A stretch of DNA of 50,025 nt from a virus: the IMG/VR virus record IMGVR_UViG_3300021168_000041, positions 1-50,025 of that record; one strand, given 5' to 3'. Positions 9,205-17,189 of the stretch are shown here, in pieces; the first letter of the stretch is position 1, and each line of letters starts with the position of its first letter. The translations under genes and the position numbers were made by a program. The notes under the pieces are model-generated. The model searched no databases. It was not told the origin of the DNA and saw only the letters and a program-made list of their open reading frames with translations.

Positions 9205-10917
9205 TTATGATCCCCAGTCCGTTACGTCGCTGCCAAATGATATGTTGTTCGGATCAAACGCGCCGCCACTTGTATCGAGCGGCGGAGCGCTGAACGAGGT
9301 GTTATTAGGATCAAACACGCCAGACGATGTGGGGGCGCCTTGCGGCGAGATGTAGTTGGGGATGCCAGAACTATTTACTCCACCGTTCACATCGCCGCCC
9401 GCGGGCGCGCCGTAGGTGTAGCCTCCGCCCTGATAAGGCGCAGAAGTTCCGACACCTCCGGGAGCGCTTCCGCCGGGAGCGCTTCCGCCGCCGAGCGCCC
9501 TACCGGCCGCACCGATCAGGCTGGTGCCGGCGCCGTTGACGCCGAAGATACCGCCGACCGCGTTCGCCGAACCGGATACACCGGACGCCTGTGCGTAGCC
9601 CTGGTTCTGTTGCAGCGTGCTGATGTTCGCGCCGGTCTGATAGGTCGGGTTCGCGATGCCTGTGTTCGCTGTGCTGCCGAGGCCAGCCGCACCCATCAAC
9701 TGATTTATGTACGTATTGTAGTCTTGCGCGGCGGTGCCGGTCACGTACTGGCCGACAGCTTCCGCAGTGTTCGGCGTGTACGCGTTACCCATCGCAGCGG
9801 CTTGGCGTTGAATAGCTTGTGTGCCCTGCTGCACGGCGAACTGATAGCCGGGCATGTTCAAAAAGTTCGATGGGTCGGCCTTTTGGCCGTTAAGTCCCAA
9901 AGAAGATTGCAGCGCGGTGTTGGCGCCCTGACCAGTTTGTTGCTGGGTGGCCCAAATGTTGTTGATGTTGCCGAGCGTCGACTGTTGCGTGTTGATCGCG
10001 TTCGTGTCCGCGTTCGTCAGCGCCTGCGCAGCGTTCTGTGATCCGTAGACACCCGCGGCACCTTGCAATAGGCCGGGCAGTGCGCCAGTGATGGTGCCGG
10101 CCAGCGTTGTATCTGTGCTTTGCGGCGCAAGCGCCGAACCTCCAGACATGCCGTACGTCTGCGGATTAACTGATGCCATTATATTACCTGCTTGATTGCC
10201 TGACGCGTTGCTGCCGCTGAGGAGGGGCGAGAGCGCCATCCCACCTACACCCGACGCTATTTTTCCGAGCGTGCCGCTACCTGTCGCGTTACCTACCGCA
10301 CCGTTCAAGAACCCGCCAACGCCGCCGGAGATCGCTGAGTTCGCGATGTTACCGCCGCTCATAGCTGACCCTAGCGCGTTCGTTCCGGCACTGATGCCGC
10401 CCTTGACGATGCCGGAGGCGAGTGGCGTCGGCAAACCGGCGTCAGTAAGCGCGTTGGTCGCCGGAGCAGCGGCGTAACCTAATGCGCCGCCTACTGCACC
10501 CATCGCTGCACCCTTACCGACACCGCCCAGCGTGACCGGTTTGTTTCCGATCTTGTCGCCGAGCGTTGTGCCGGCGGCGCCACTGATAGCGCCGGCCGTC
10601 GCCGCGCCACCTAGTCCGCCTATCGCTCCGCCTATCTCTGGTGCGGCTACCAGCGCACCCATCAGACCGACACCAGCGACTACTCGGCCAGCGCCCGTAA
10701 GAAATTCAGACCAGCTGCCCTGATCAGCCTTCGCGTGCTGTTCTAACTGCGCGTAGTACCCACCATTGTTAGATTCCTCCGGCGTGACCAGCGTGCCGTC
10801 CCAGTTGTGCAGCGGGCCGCCATAGTTGCTGTTCCCCGGCTTGATCGCACCGGGGTTAATGGCTAGGTCAGACTGTCCGCTACTGGTATCGCGACGGTAG
10901 GGGTTCGACTTAGCCAT
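9205..10917 (-). CDS. Gly/Ala-rich internal virion protein (probable membrane-active ejection protein)
   Basis: A 570-aa protein whose ATG overlaps the holin stop codon (TAATG). After a polar N-terminus there is a long hydrophobic Gly/Ala region (about 70-270) with glycine-zipper-like runs, then a Gln/Asn-rich helical region (about 285-430) and a Gly/Pro/Ser-rich tail. Similar glycine-zipper proteins insert into membranes when podoviruses deliver their DNA. The tail has a short direct repeat encoding APGGS. The internal-protein role is inferred from composition and position. Confidence 0.55.
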   Translation of the reverse strand: MAKSNPYRRDTSSGQSDLAINPGAIKPGNSNYGGPLHNWDGTLVTPEESNNGGYYAQLEQHAKADQGSWSEFLTGAGRVVAGVGLMGALVAAPEIGGAIGGLGGAATAGAISGAAGTTLGDKIGNKPVTLGGVGKGAAMGAVGGALGYAAAPATNALTDAGLPTPLASGIVKGGISAGTNALGSAMSGGNIANSAISGGVGGFLNGAVGNATGSGTLGKIASGVGGMALSPLLSGSNASGNQAGNIMASVNPQTYGMSGGSALAPQSTDTTLAGTITGALPGLLQGAAGVYGSQNAAQALTNADTNAINTQQSTLGNINNIWATQQQTGQGANTALQSSLGLNGQKADPSNFLNMPGYQFAVQQGTQAIQRQAAAMGNAYTPNTAEAVGQYVTGTAAQDYNTYINQLMGAAGLGSTANTGIANPTYQTGANISTLQQNQGYAQASGVSGSANAVGGIFGVNGAGTSLIGAAGRALGGGSAPGGSAPGGVGTSAPYQGGGYTYGAPAGGDVNGGVNSSGIPNYISPQGAPTSSGVFDPNNTSFSAPPLDTSGGAFDPNNISFGSDVTDWGS

Positions 10918-11360
10918 TAATGCTGCGCAACGACGCCCTTGATCTTCTCAACTGTGCGTGTGATGTGACCTAAACCTAGCATGCCAGCGAGCGTGCTCTG
11001 TAAGAGTGGATCGTTAGGGATCGGAAATGGTGTGGGGTGCCCGGCAAGCGCGGTGAGCCAAGTGAACAGCGGACCGATGATGGCGCTACACGCGAGCCCT
11101 GTACCGCAAACCCATCCAACGAACGGCCGCCAGCCCGCGATAAATAAGCTGGTGCTCGCCGCCTCCACCTTATTGACATCGGTCTGCGCGCTCGTCACCG
11201 CCTGCAGCTGTAGCAACTCCTCCTGCAATTGCCCGGCGGCTTGCAGCTGATTGAGCTGCGCCACCGCGGCGTTAGCTGCTGCCTTGTCCGGAACTACTTT
11301 CAGTATAATATCGCTTATAGGCTTCAGGATGCCAGCGATGCCGTCGGCAAGAAAACTCAT
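10917..11360 (-). CDS. Holin, 3-TM type
   Basis: The 147-aa protein has an amphipathic helical N-terminus with a Gln-rich helix (about 30-60), then a conserved block VNKVEAAS..LFIAGWRPFVGWVC followed by hydrophobic segments (about 70-105 and 115-130). The block is characteristic of the GTA_holin_3TM family of phage and gene-transfer-agent holins. It would form inner-membrane holes that release the endolysin. It overlaps the endolysin gene by four bases (ATGA at 11357-11360), forming a lysis cassette. Confidence 0.85.
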   Translation of the reverse strand: MSFLADGIAGILKPISDIILKVVPDKAAANAAVAQLNQLQAAGQLQEELLQLQAVTSAQTDVNKVEAASTSLFIAGWRPFVGWVCGTGLACSAIIGPLFTWLTALAGHPTPFPIPNDPLLQSTLAGMLGLGHITRTVEKIKGVVAQH

Positions 11361-11857
11361 GTCGGATACTCCCCACTCAGAAAATAGTTAGCGATGCGCG
11401 TGGCGCGACCCGGCTTATCTAAACCGTGTGGTTGCACTTCTTTAGCCCATAGGCTCGCGAGTAGATGATCGTGCACTCCCTGCCAGTCTTTTGCCGTGAT
11501 CAGCGCGCGGGTCGGCCCCCATTTTTCCCACTTGTGTGCCATGTTGAACGCCAGCTCGTAGAGCGCGTTCTTGCGGCAGTCGGTGTCACACGATGAGAAC
11601 TCGGGCCACTTCTGCGCTAGGCTCATCGCGTTCATGATGTCGGTGCTGAACCAGCGGTCGCTCGTCGACTGGATTACCGTGAAGCCTTCCCATGAACGGC
11701 CCGGAGCCGGGCGCGGCATCAGGTGTCCGCGGCCGCATGTCCAGTTGCCTTCCGTGTCTAGATACGCGACAAGCTTATCGTTCTCCGAAGCGTCCAGGTC
11801 AATCGCCAGACGCCGATCAATCGATGGATCTAGAACCGTATCATTTGTGATTGTCAT
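11357..11857 (-). CDS. Endolysin, T4-type lysozyme (glycoside hydrolase 24)
   Basis: The 166-aa protein carries the T4 lysozyme catalytic triad with exact spacing: Glu25, Asp34 and Thr40, within AYLDTEGNWTCGRGH. It should cleave the beta-1,4 bond between MurNAc and GlcNAc in peptidoglycan. No signal sequence or transmembrane segment is seen, so it should depend on the neighbouring holin. Its start overlaps the end of the membrane-anchored gene by 17 bases, with an AGGTGAGG site upstream. Length is close to that of T4 lysozyme (164 aa). Confidence 0.93.
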   Translation of the reverse strand: MTITNDTVLDPSIDRRLAIDLDASENDKLVAYLDTEGNWTCGRGHLMPRPAPGRSWEGFTVIQSTSDRWFSTDIMNAMSLAQKWPEFSSCDTDCRKNALYELAFNMAHKWEKWGPTRALITAKDWQGVHDHLLASLWAKEVQPHGLDKPGRATRIANYFLSGEYPT

Positions 11858-12134
11858 GTTGGGGTTTCCTCACCTGATCTTGAATATCGTGGACCGTGTC
11901 TTTGATATCCGTCAGCGACTGCTGCATCGCTGAGTTCTGCTGTTGAATGGCGCTGAGTTGGTCATCGTGCTTCGCTACGTGCACTTCTGTTTGCGCGTTC
12001 TGAGCCTTCAGATCGGTAATCTGCTGATCAACAATGCCACCGTGGTGGACGGTCGTATATATGCTGCCGGCTGTGGTGATTATCACAGCGACAGCAGCCC
12101 AGGCTGACTCCATCGTCCATTTCAACATAGACAT
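11841..12134 (-). CDS. Membrane-anchored coiled-coil protein, possible inner-membrane spanin
   Basis: A 97-aa protein with one N-terminal transmembrane segment (about 10-30) followed by a charged, Gln-rich periplasmic-type coiled coil (about 35-90). This is the layout of Rz-like spanin subunits, and it sits next to the endolysin. No Rz1-like lipoprotein with a lipobox was identified in the other frames, so an antiholin or other accessory lysis role is possible. Confidence 0.5.
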   Translation of the reverse strand: MSMLKWTMESAWAAVAVIITTAGSIYTTVHHGGIVDQQITDLKAQNAQTEVHVAKHDDQLSAIQQQNSAMQQSLTDIKDTVHDIQDQVRKPQHDNHK

Positions 12135-12140
12135 CTCATC

Positions 12141-12419
12141 TCACTTCGGAGGTAGTCCGCCAAACGGCACGCCTGGTTGCGGCTGTTGCTGGGGTGCGTG
12201 CTGCTGCACGTACTGATATGCTTCCACCCACGCTACGGCTTCCATGCCGGTTGACTGAACACGCCGCAAAAACTCAAGTAAGTTTCCGGCGATGTGTGGC
12301 GGGATCGGCGCCTGTACGTTAGGATTCACGCGCACTTCGGCGTGTCCGGGATGATCCTTCAATACGTCGGCGATGTGTTTCGCCAATGCTTGTCCTGTAT
12401 CTACTTCATTCTCACTCAT
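12141..12419 (-). CDS. Small unknown protein
   Basis: Codes for 92 aa, acidic at the N-terminus, with a central helical part and a Pro/Gln-rich tail ending in GGLPPK. The start has a GAGGTGAGAC ribosome site just upstream. No signal peptide or membrane segment is seen. Not recognised; it sits between the gp10-like gene and the lysis cassette in the same orientation. Confidence 0.6.
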   Translation of the reverse strand: MSENEVDTGQALAKHIADVLKDHPGHAEVRVNPNVQAPIPPHIAGNLLEFLRRVQSTGMEAVAWVEAYQYVQQHAPQQQPQPGVPFGGLPPK

Positions 12420-12430
12420 GTCTCACCTCG

Positions 12431-12748
12431 TTAATAAAAAGCAACTTTCCGCGCCACGCCGGCCACCGTGATGGTCACGTATCCGGCTGGCGTCGCCGGT
12501 AACGCCGCTGCGCCACCAGCCGGCGGAGCTGTCAGCGTAGTCGTCGATGGATTGAAACTAATCGTAGCGTATGGACTGGATATGTTACCGGTAACCGCCA
12601 CGCCGTTGATTCCTTGCGCGTTGCGTACGTCGGCGCCTTTCAGCAGATTATTGATAAAGCTGCGAAACCACGCCGCGTCCCAGTCCTTCGGGATCGAGAG
12701 TGCGCTAGCTCCGGTCAGGCCCGGCTTCGAAACTAGTGCGAGAGCCAT
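12431..12748 (-). CDS. Small virion-associated protein of unknown role
   Basis: A 105-aa protein with a polar N-terminal half (KDWDAAWFRSFINNLLKGAD) and a beta-rich, Pro/Ala-rich C-terminal half. It directly follows the gp10-like tail factor. In P22 this place is held by the tail needle, but this protein is too short and has no long coiled coil, so that identity is not claimed. A small tail or needle-substitute protein is possible. Confidence 0.55.
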   Translation of the reverse strand: MALALVSKPGLTGASALSIPKDWDAAWFRSFINNLLKGADVRNAQGINGVAVTGNISSPYATISFNPSTTTLTAPPAGGAAALPATPAGYVTITVAGVARKVAFY

Positions 12749-12749
12749 G

Positions 12750-14297
12750 CTACCACTTGCAGTATTCGACTTCGGCGGTTACGTCTACCGCGAACGTCGG
12801 TGACGGATCCGTTATACGGAACTGCATCACCAGTGCGTAGTATTGTCCGATGTTCCACCAGATCGCGCGGTTCGCCGTGTCGCCTGGCAGCCCGAGCGTT
12901 TGAGAATCGTCCGCCGCTGCGTCAAACGTCTCGCCCCAGTTATCCGATACCAGCAAACTTATGCGCGGCGCGACGCCGGGCGTCGGGCCTTGTCCGGCAG
13001 TCACCACCGCCTCAACGCGGCGCACTATCTGGCGGTTGTTGTTCTTGTAGAGCGGCTGCATCGTGAACGCACACACGACCGGCGCATTCGCGTTGCCAAA
13101 CTCTGTCTGCACCGTATCATCAAGAAAGCCGATGGTACCACTCTCCGAGTCGCCGACTAGCTGCTTGCCGAACGCATTCAGATAAGACAAGCCGCGATAC
13201 TGCACCTCTTGGCCGTTGACAACTGATACCAGATCAAACCACTGTTGCGTCACGCAGTCATATACCAGCGTGCGCTCCGCGAGTGGTATTGTGAGAATAT
13301 AGAACGGATGTCCGTTCCAGGTCGGGCCGCCGGCCGGCGAGGACAGCGCATACACGCCAACTAACAGGCCGTTCTTGTTTGCGGTCGACAGCACAGCTTC
13401 CACGGCCGCCGTCGAGATGCGTACCGGCGTCTGGCCGTTGCGTCTACGTACGGTGAGATCGTTCGCGATCCACATCACCGAGTTGTCCTGCAGCGCGATG
13501 CTGAACGCCCCCTGCGGGTGCACGCCATACGGCATATACGTGTCTGAGGCCGCGCTGAACGGTGTGCCGGTCGGGTTGCCGGTGTTCACAAACCCTTCAG
13601 ACGAACGCGAGCCGAACATCAAGATCTCGCGGTGGTCGACGCACATCCCATAGAACGGATCGGTGCCGAACTGCCGATTGAACGATGCGGCAGTGGTGAA
13701 GGTTATCTGCGTGTTGCCAGACACCTGTCTACCGTCGTCGTTGAAAAATGTGAACGAGCCATTGCCGCCATTGTTATTCGCCAGGAACACAATGAAGGTG
13801 TCGACGTACCAAACGTCAATCGCACCACCCAGCGCCAGAAAGAACGCACTGGTCAGCTGCTGCAACCCGCCACCGCCAGCGAACGGCGTGTAGGTGAAGC
13901 AGGTGTCGGTGCCGGGAACGAGTATCACCAGGCACGCCTGGTTGTCCGTCATCCGCACGAAGCCGTTGCCGATGATCCCGCCCACGGACCCCGGCACGAG
14001 CGTGAATATGCCTGCGCTGCTAACCGTGAAGAGATCGAAGCCTACCACCGCGTAGACGGTGCCCGCCATCTCCCACATGCCGCGCAGCGGGTTGGTCATC
14101 CCGCTCGGCGTGAACGGCGCGATGCCGGGCCAGCGACGTAAAATCGCCGGCTGGCTATCGTAGACGTCGTCCGGCTGCGTCTGCTGCGCGGGCTCCGCAT
14201 AGCAGCCTACCAGCCGCTTCGATCCCGAACGCAGGTCAGAAGTGAACTGATACGATGCCAGCGGCAGCGGTACGGTGGTCGGCTGAGTCTGCCCCAT
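12750..14297 (-). CDS. Tail accessory / DNA-stabilisation protein, P22 gp10-like
   Basis: The 515-aa protein (starting MGQTQPTTV) is beta-rich, with repeated blade-like segments such as GMWEMAGTVYAVVG, DVWYVDTFIVFL and DNSVMWIANDLTVRRR. This is the pattern of the P22 gp10 head-closure family (beta-propeller-like). It would plug the portal channel after packaging. An in-frame ATG exists 24 codons upstream at 14369, but it lies inside the HNH gene; the ATG at 14297, one base after the HNH TAG, fits better. Its distance from the gp4-like gene is explained by the HNH insertion. Confidence 0.75.
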   Translation of the reverse strand: MGQTQPTTVPLPLASYQFTSDLRSGSKRLVGCYAEPAQQTQPDDVYDSQPAILRRWPGIAPFTPSGMTNPLRGMWEMAGTVYAVVGFDLFTVSSAGIFTLVPGSVGGIIGNGFVRMTDNQACLVILVPGTDTCFTYTPFAGGGGLQQLTSAFFLALGGAIDVWYVDTFIVFLANNNGGNGSFTFFNDDGRQVSGNTQITFTTAASFNRQFGTDPFYGMCVDHREILMFGSRSSEGFVNTGNPTGTPFSAASDTYMPYGVHPQGAFSIALQDNSVMWIANDLTVRRRNGQTPVRISTAAVEAVLSTANKNGLLVGVYALSSPAGGPTWNGHPFYILTIPLAERTLVYDCVTQQWFDLVSVVNGQEVQYRGLSYLNAFGKQLVGDSESGTIGFLDDTVQTEFGNANAPVVCAFTMQPLYKNNNRQIVRRVEAVVTAGQGPTPGVAPRISLLVSDNWGETFDAAADDSQTLGLPGDTANRAIWWNIGQYYALVMQFRITDPSPTFAVDVTAEVEYCKW

Positions 14298-14298
14298 T

Positions 14299-14817
14299 CT
14301 AAGGTATGAACTTAGAGCCTTTCGATAGGTTTTCTGGACCTGGTAACACTCTAAGATTCTCCGCAACATGCAGCCCGCTTACGAGTTTACCTCGCATCGG
14401 GATAATGTGATCTACGTGATGCTCCAGCCCGGTCGCCTTTGTGATCCGGTGCGCTTCATCGTAAAGCTTCCTGATTGCCTGTAGGTCCGCCCACGGCGGA
14501 GTTCGCTGCAATCTGTCAGCAAACCATTTAGCCCACTCGGCGTTCTTTTTGCCGCGGTTCCGTTTCCGGTAGCCTACGTTCGACGCGGCGCGCTGTTTGC
14601 GACGGTGCTTGGCAAATATCGCATCTGATTCACGCCTTGCCTTACGTTTCTCTTCAGCCTGCTGTCGCTGCATTTTACCGCACTCGACACACGTCTGGTT
14701 CGCTATATGACGCGGACCGACGTGACCGCGGCTACACGGTTTTCCTGAAATATAAAATTTCTCGCCTCGCGCTCTCGCGTCGTCGCGAGCCTTTTTACCG
14801 GTGTGAGATAAGCTCAT
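14299..14817 (-). CDS. Free-standing HNH homing-type endonuclease
   Basis: The 172-aa protein has an N-terminal zinc module (Cys28, His32, Cys43, Cys46), a very basic middle (about 50-95) and a C-terminal HNH core: HVDHII at 134-139, then ENL at 153-155 and ENLSKG at 162-167. Such enzymes nick or cut DNA at target sites and spread by homing. It interrupts the gp4-gp10 gene pair that is adjacent in P22-type genomes. It has its own promoter (14824-14852), with a start codon too close for a normal leader. The codons are more AT-rich than those of neighbouring genes, consistent with a mobile gene. Confidence 0.88.
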   Translation of the reverse strand: MSLSHTGKKARDDARARGEKFYISGKPCSRGHVGPRHIANQTCVECGKMQRQQAEEKRKARRESDAIFAKHRRKQRAASNVGYRKRNRGKKNAEWAKWFADRLQRTPPWADLQAIRKLYDEAHRITKATGLEHHVDHIIPMRGKLVSGLHVAENLRVLPGPENLSKGSKFIP

Positions 14818-14823
14818 ACCGTC

Positions 14824-14852
14824 AGAATAATCGAAAAGTGTACTAGTGTCAA
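14824..14852 (-). promoter_or_regulatory. Sigma-70-type promoter of the HNH gene
   Basis: On the minus strand TTGACA (14852-14847) is followed after exactly 17 bases by TATTCT (14829-14824). The -10 and its flank (TTATTCTGAC) resemble the right-arm early promoters (TTACTCTGA). The HNH ATG begins seven bases after the -10 hexamer, so the transcript would be leaderless or nearly so. It lets this gene be expressed independently of the late operon. Confidence 0.7.
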
Positions 14853-14874
14853 GGTCCGTGGGGTGGTTATAAGT

Positions 14875-14889
14875 CTTTGATTATCAAAG
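14875..14889. repeat. 15-bp perfect palindrome at the gp4-like gene end
   Basis: CTTTGAT and ATCAAAG flank one central base and overlap the stop codon of the gp4-like gene (TGA at 14886-14884). The stem is AT-rich with no following T-run, so it is a poor terminator. It could mark the HNH insertion junction or bind a protein. Confidence 0.4.
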
Positions 14890-15315
14890 CCAATTTGGTC
14901 CTCCCCAAGGACCGCCCTGACTTCTTGAAAGTTCTCCGAGGTCGCATTCCGTGTACTTCAGGTATCGCTTCGTCAGCCGGCGCATCGCGCCCTTGATCAA
15001 GCTACCCAAATCAAAATCGCTATCGCCCATAGACGGCGGAATTGTCACGCCGTACCGTGCGGATAACCAACCGGCCAGAACGTACTTGACGTCGGCGATG
15101 TCTTCGTCTTTGAGAGGCGCTAAGCTGTTCAGCTGCGCAATCGTCTGCGGGTACCAGCCAATATTCCTCCAACCGTCGCGCATCTGCGTGAGCAAGTTGT
15201 CGTTGAGGATGGTCATCCCGTTGGCGGACTGCGTGGGCGTAGGTTGCCGCCCCTCGCGTACGACGCCAAGAATCTGGAAAGCTTCGGTGATGATCTGCTG
15301 GTTGGTCTGAGCCAT
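14884..15315 (-). CDS. Head-completion protein, P22 gp4-like (tail accessory factor)
   Basis: From the ATG at 15315 (MAQTNQQIITEAF) it encodes 143 aa. The frame is open 16 codons further upstream to 15363. The pattern ITEAFQILG, then a helix with LNDNLLTQMRDGW, then DEDIADVKYVLAGWLSARYG matches the P22 gp4 family that extends the portal ring after packaging. It lies downstream of portal, scaffold and coat, as in P22. The family is recognised from the residue pattern only. Confidence 0.7.
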   Translation of the reverse strand: MAQTNQQIITEAFQILGVVREGRQPTPTQSANGMTILNDNLLTQMRDGWRNIGWYPQTIAQLNSLAPLKDEDIADVKYVLAGWLSARYGVTIPPSMGDSDFDLGSLIKGAMRRLTKRYLKYTECDLGELSRSQGGPWGGPNWL

Positions 15316-15439
15316 TGTTCCTCTGTTAAATTCGGTGCGTCCGTTGCTCTGAACGGTTTGCAAAAGTCACGTCTTCTTAAATGGGTGGACGTTCACCACA
15401 AGCGCCTACTGGGTGAGGGCAGCGGCGCTATTTCTTCTT

Positions 15440-15865
15440 TTATTGCACGCGGAACCAAGTACGCGGAGAGACCGCAGCGCCCGAGGCCGGCTGGAAGCCG
15501 TTCAAGGTGTACTTGTACTTGATGGTGTTGATCGCGCTGCCGCCCGTGGTGGAGGCCACCACAGTGATAGAGGCCGGGACGCCGAGTCCGGCCGTCGCAA
15601 TCGTGTCACCCGTGTTAGCGTTGACCGCGGTCAAGGTGATGACCGAGCCTACAACCGCCGCCACGTTGCTGATCTCAGCACAGGCACCATCCACCGGATT
15701 CAGTGGAAGGTTGACCGTGAGAGAGACAGCAGCCGTAGGCTGCAGAAGCAGTTGGTTCGTCTGCATGGTGATAGTCGACCCTGTCACCAGGGTAGCTCCA
15801 CCGTAGAAGTCAAACGGAACGCCAACCACGTCGCCATGCCCATATCCAACTTGATAATTAGCCAT
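15440..15865 (-). CDS. Possible capsid decoration protein
   Basis: A 141-aa Thr/Val/Ala-rich, beta-type protein directly after the coat gene, separated by 21 bases. Its N-terminus (YGHGDVVGVPFDFYGGATL) is followed by repeated beta strands. There is no signal peptide, membrane helix or catalytic motif. The position next to the coat gene and the composition suggest a head-decoration or minor head protein; the family is not recognised. Confidence 0.5.
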   Translation of the reverse strand: MANYQVGYGHGDVVGVPFDFYGGATLVTGSTITMQTNQLLLQPTAAVSLTVNLPLNPVDGACAEISNVAAVVGSVITLTAVNANTGDTIATAGLGVPASITVVASTTGGSAINTIKYKYTLNGFQPASGAAVSPRTWFRVQ

Positions 15866-15886
15866 TTTCTATTCCTCTAAGTTAGA

Positions 15887-17170
15887 TTAAGCCGCCGACG
15901 CGACTTCGATGTTCCGCACGGCCAGCTCGGGGTAAGCGAGCACGGCGCCGACAATCGAGTCGAGACGAGCCGGGAGTACGTCGTTAGACGGATCCCACTG
16001 TTGCGCGAAGCGGATGTTGTACCCTTCGAACGCTTCCGCAGCCGTCATCTTGACGAGGGGGCTGAGGTCGAGCATCGGGGGGTTCGCAAACACAATCGCG
16101 TCCCGGTACCAGCCGAGGGACTGCTTGATCAACGCGCCGTTCAAGGCCGCGATGGGGGCGGCGCCGCTCTGACCGAAGACACTGATGACAGCGCCCGCGG
16201 CCGGAACGTTGTCCACGTTCTGGTACGCACCGCCAGTGATGATGCCCGGGGCGATGGGAATCGAGATCGCGCCCGCGGTGTCACTGATGGTCGCAGTCAC
16301 TACGAACTGCTTGGGTCGGCCCAAGGACGCCTTCGTCTCGGGGTCGACTTCATTCACGCCAGCGATGGAAATCACATCGCCCGCGTTCAGGGTGGTGCCA
16401 CCCGAGGTCCAGCCGTTGGTGTTCAACGTGAACGTCGAGACGAACGCGTTGCCGGCACCGGGGTTGGATTGACCGGCGCCGTTCACAACGGGAGCTGCGG
16501 TCGCGCCGAAAGTTCCGATGACGTGCGTCGGCAGCTTCGTGTTACGGAAGCAGACGTAGCCAGCGGCCTTGTCGGAGATCACGCCTTCCAACCACTGGTC
16601 GGAAATCGTGGACTCGGGGCTGAAGAGACCCTTGTTGTCACGGACGAAGTACCGCGAGGTTTGCGGAGTCGCCGTGAAAGTGCGCCGGTCGTCTTCGGGG
16701 GCCAGGGCTTCCGTCAGATACTGCTCGTTCTGCAGCAATTGATCGTAGGTTGCCGTGGTGTTGAAGGCGCCCGTGAACTTCGGCACGTTGTTGACTTGTC
16801 CCGTGGTGAAGTTCTCGATGCCGGCCGCCAGACGCGCCATTGCAGGTTCGAGCACTTGTTCCTGGAAGTTGTTCAGCAACATCGCGCGCTCCACCGAAGT
16901 GAAGTTGATGTCGACGCCGAGCTGCTGGTTGACCAACAGGGTAGCGAAGCGCTGTACCGAGTTCTGTGCATTCATCTGCGGGCCGGTACGAAGTGTGTAC
17001 TGGAACGGCAGACGGATCGAGAGCTGTTGACCCAAGATGACCCCGTTGATGGGGCCGGGCAGCAAGCTCTGATAGTCACGGTTCGTGCGACCCGTGAAGT
17101 TGCTCTTGGCGTGCAGCAAGACGAGAGCCTTGCGAGCGACCCATTGAGCGGTGATGAGTGAATTTGCCAT
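15887..17170 (-). CDS. Major capsid (coat) protein, P22 gp5-like
   Basis: The 427-aa length is near that of P22 coat protein (430 aa). P22-like features are a helical N-terminal part with repeated aromatic and Gln residues, DKAAGYVCFRNTKLPTHVIG in the middle, an inserted beta domain (GDVISIAGVNEVDPET, then KQFVVTA) and a C-terminal GWYRDAIVFANPP segment. Hundreds of copies would form the HK97-fold shell. The gene directly follows scaffold, with an AAAGGATC ribosome site about nine bases before the ATG. Confidence 0.9.
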   Translation of the reverse strand: MANSLITAQWVARKALVLLHAKSNFTGRTNRDYQSLLPGPINGVILGQQLSIRLPFQYTLRTGPQMNAQNSVQRFATLLVNQQLGVDINFTSVERAMLLNNFQEQVLEPAMARLAAGIENFTTGQVNNVPKFTGAFNTTATYDQLLQNEQYLTEALAPEDDRRTFTATPQTSRYFVRDNKGLFSPESTISDQWLEGVISDKAAGYVCFRNTKLPTHVIGTFGATAAPVVNGAGQSNPGAGNAFVSTFTLNTNGWTSGGTTLNAGDVISIAGVNEVDPETKASLGRPKQFVVTATISDTAGAISIPIAPGIITGGAYQNVDNVPAAGAVISVFGQSGAAPIAALNGALIKQSLGWYRDAIVFANPPMLDLSPLVKMTAAEAFEGYNIRFAQQWDPSNDVLPARLDSIVGAVLAYPELAVRNIEVASAA

Positions 17171-17189
17171 TGATCCTTTCCGATTTGTT

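Noticed and set aside
16001-17161. 386-codon open frame on the plus strand opposite the coat gene
   Set aside because: It is antisense to a confidently identified coat protein, has a low-information Arg/Gly/Val-rich sequence typical of antisense GC-rich frames, and has no ribosome site.
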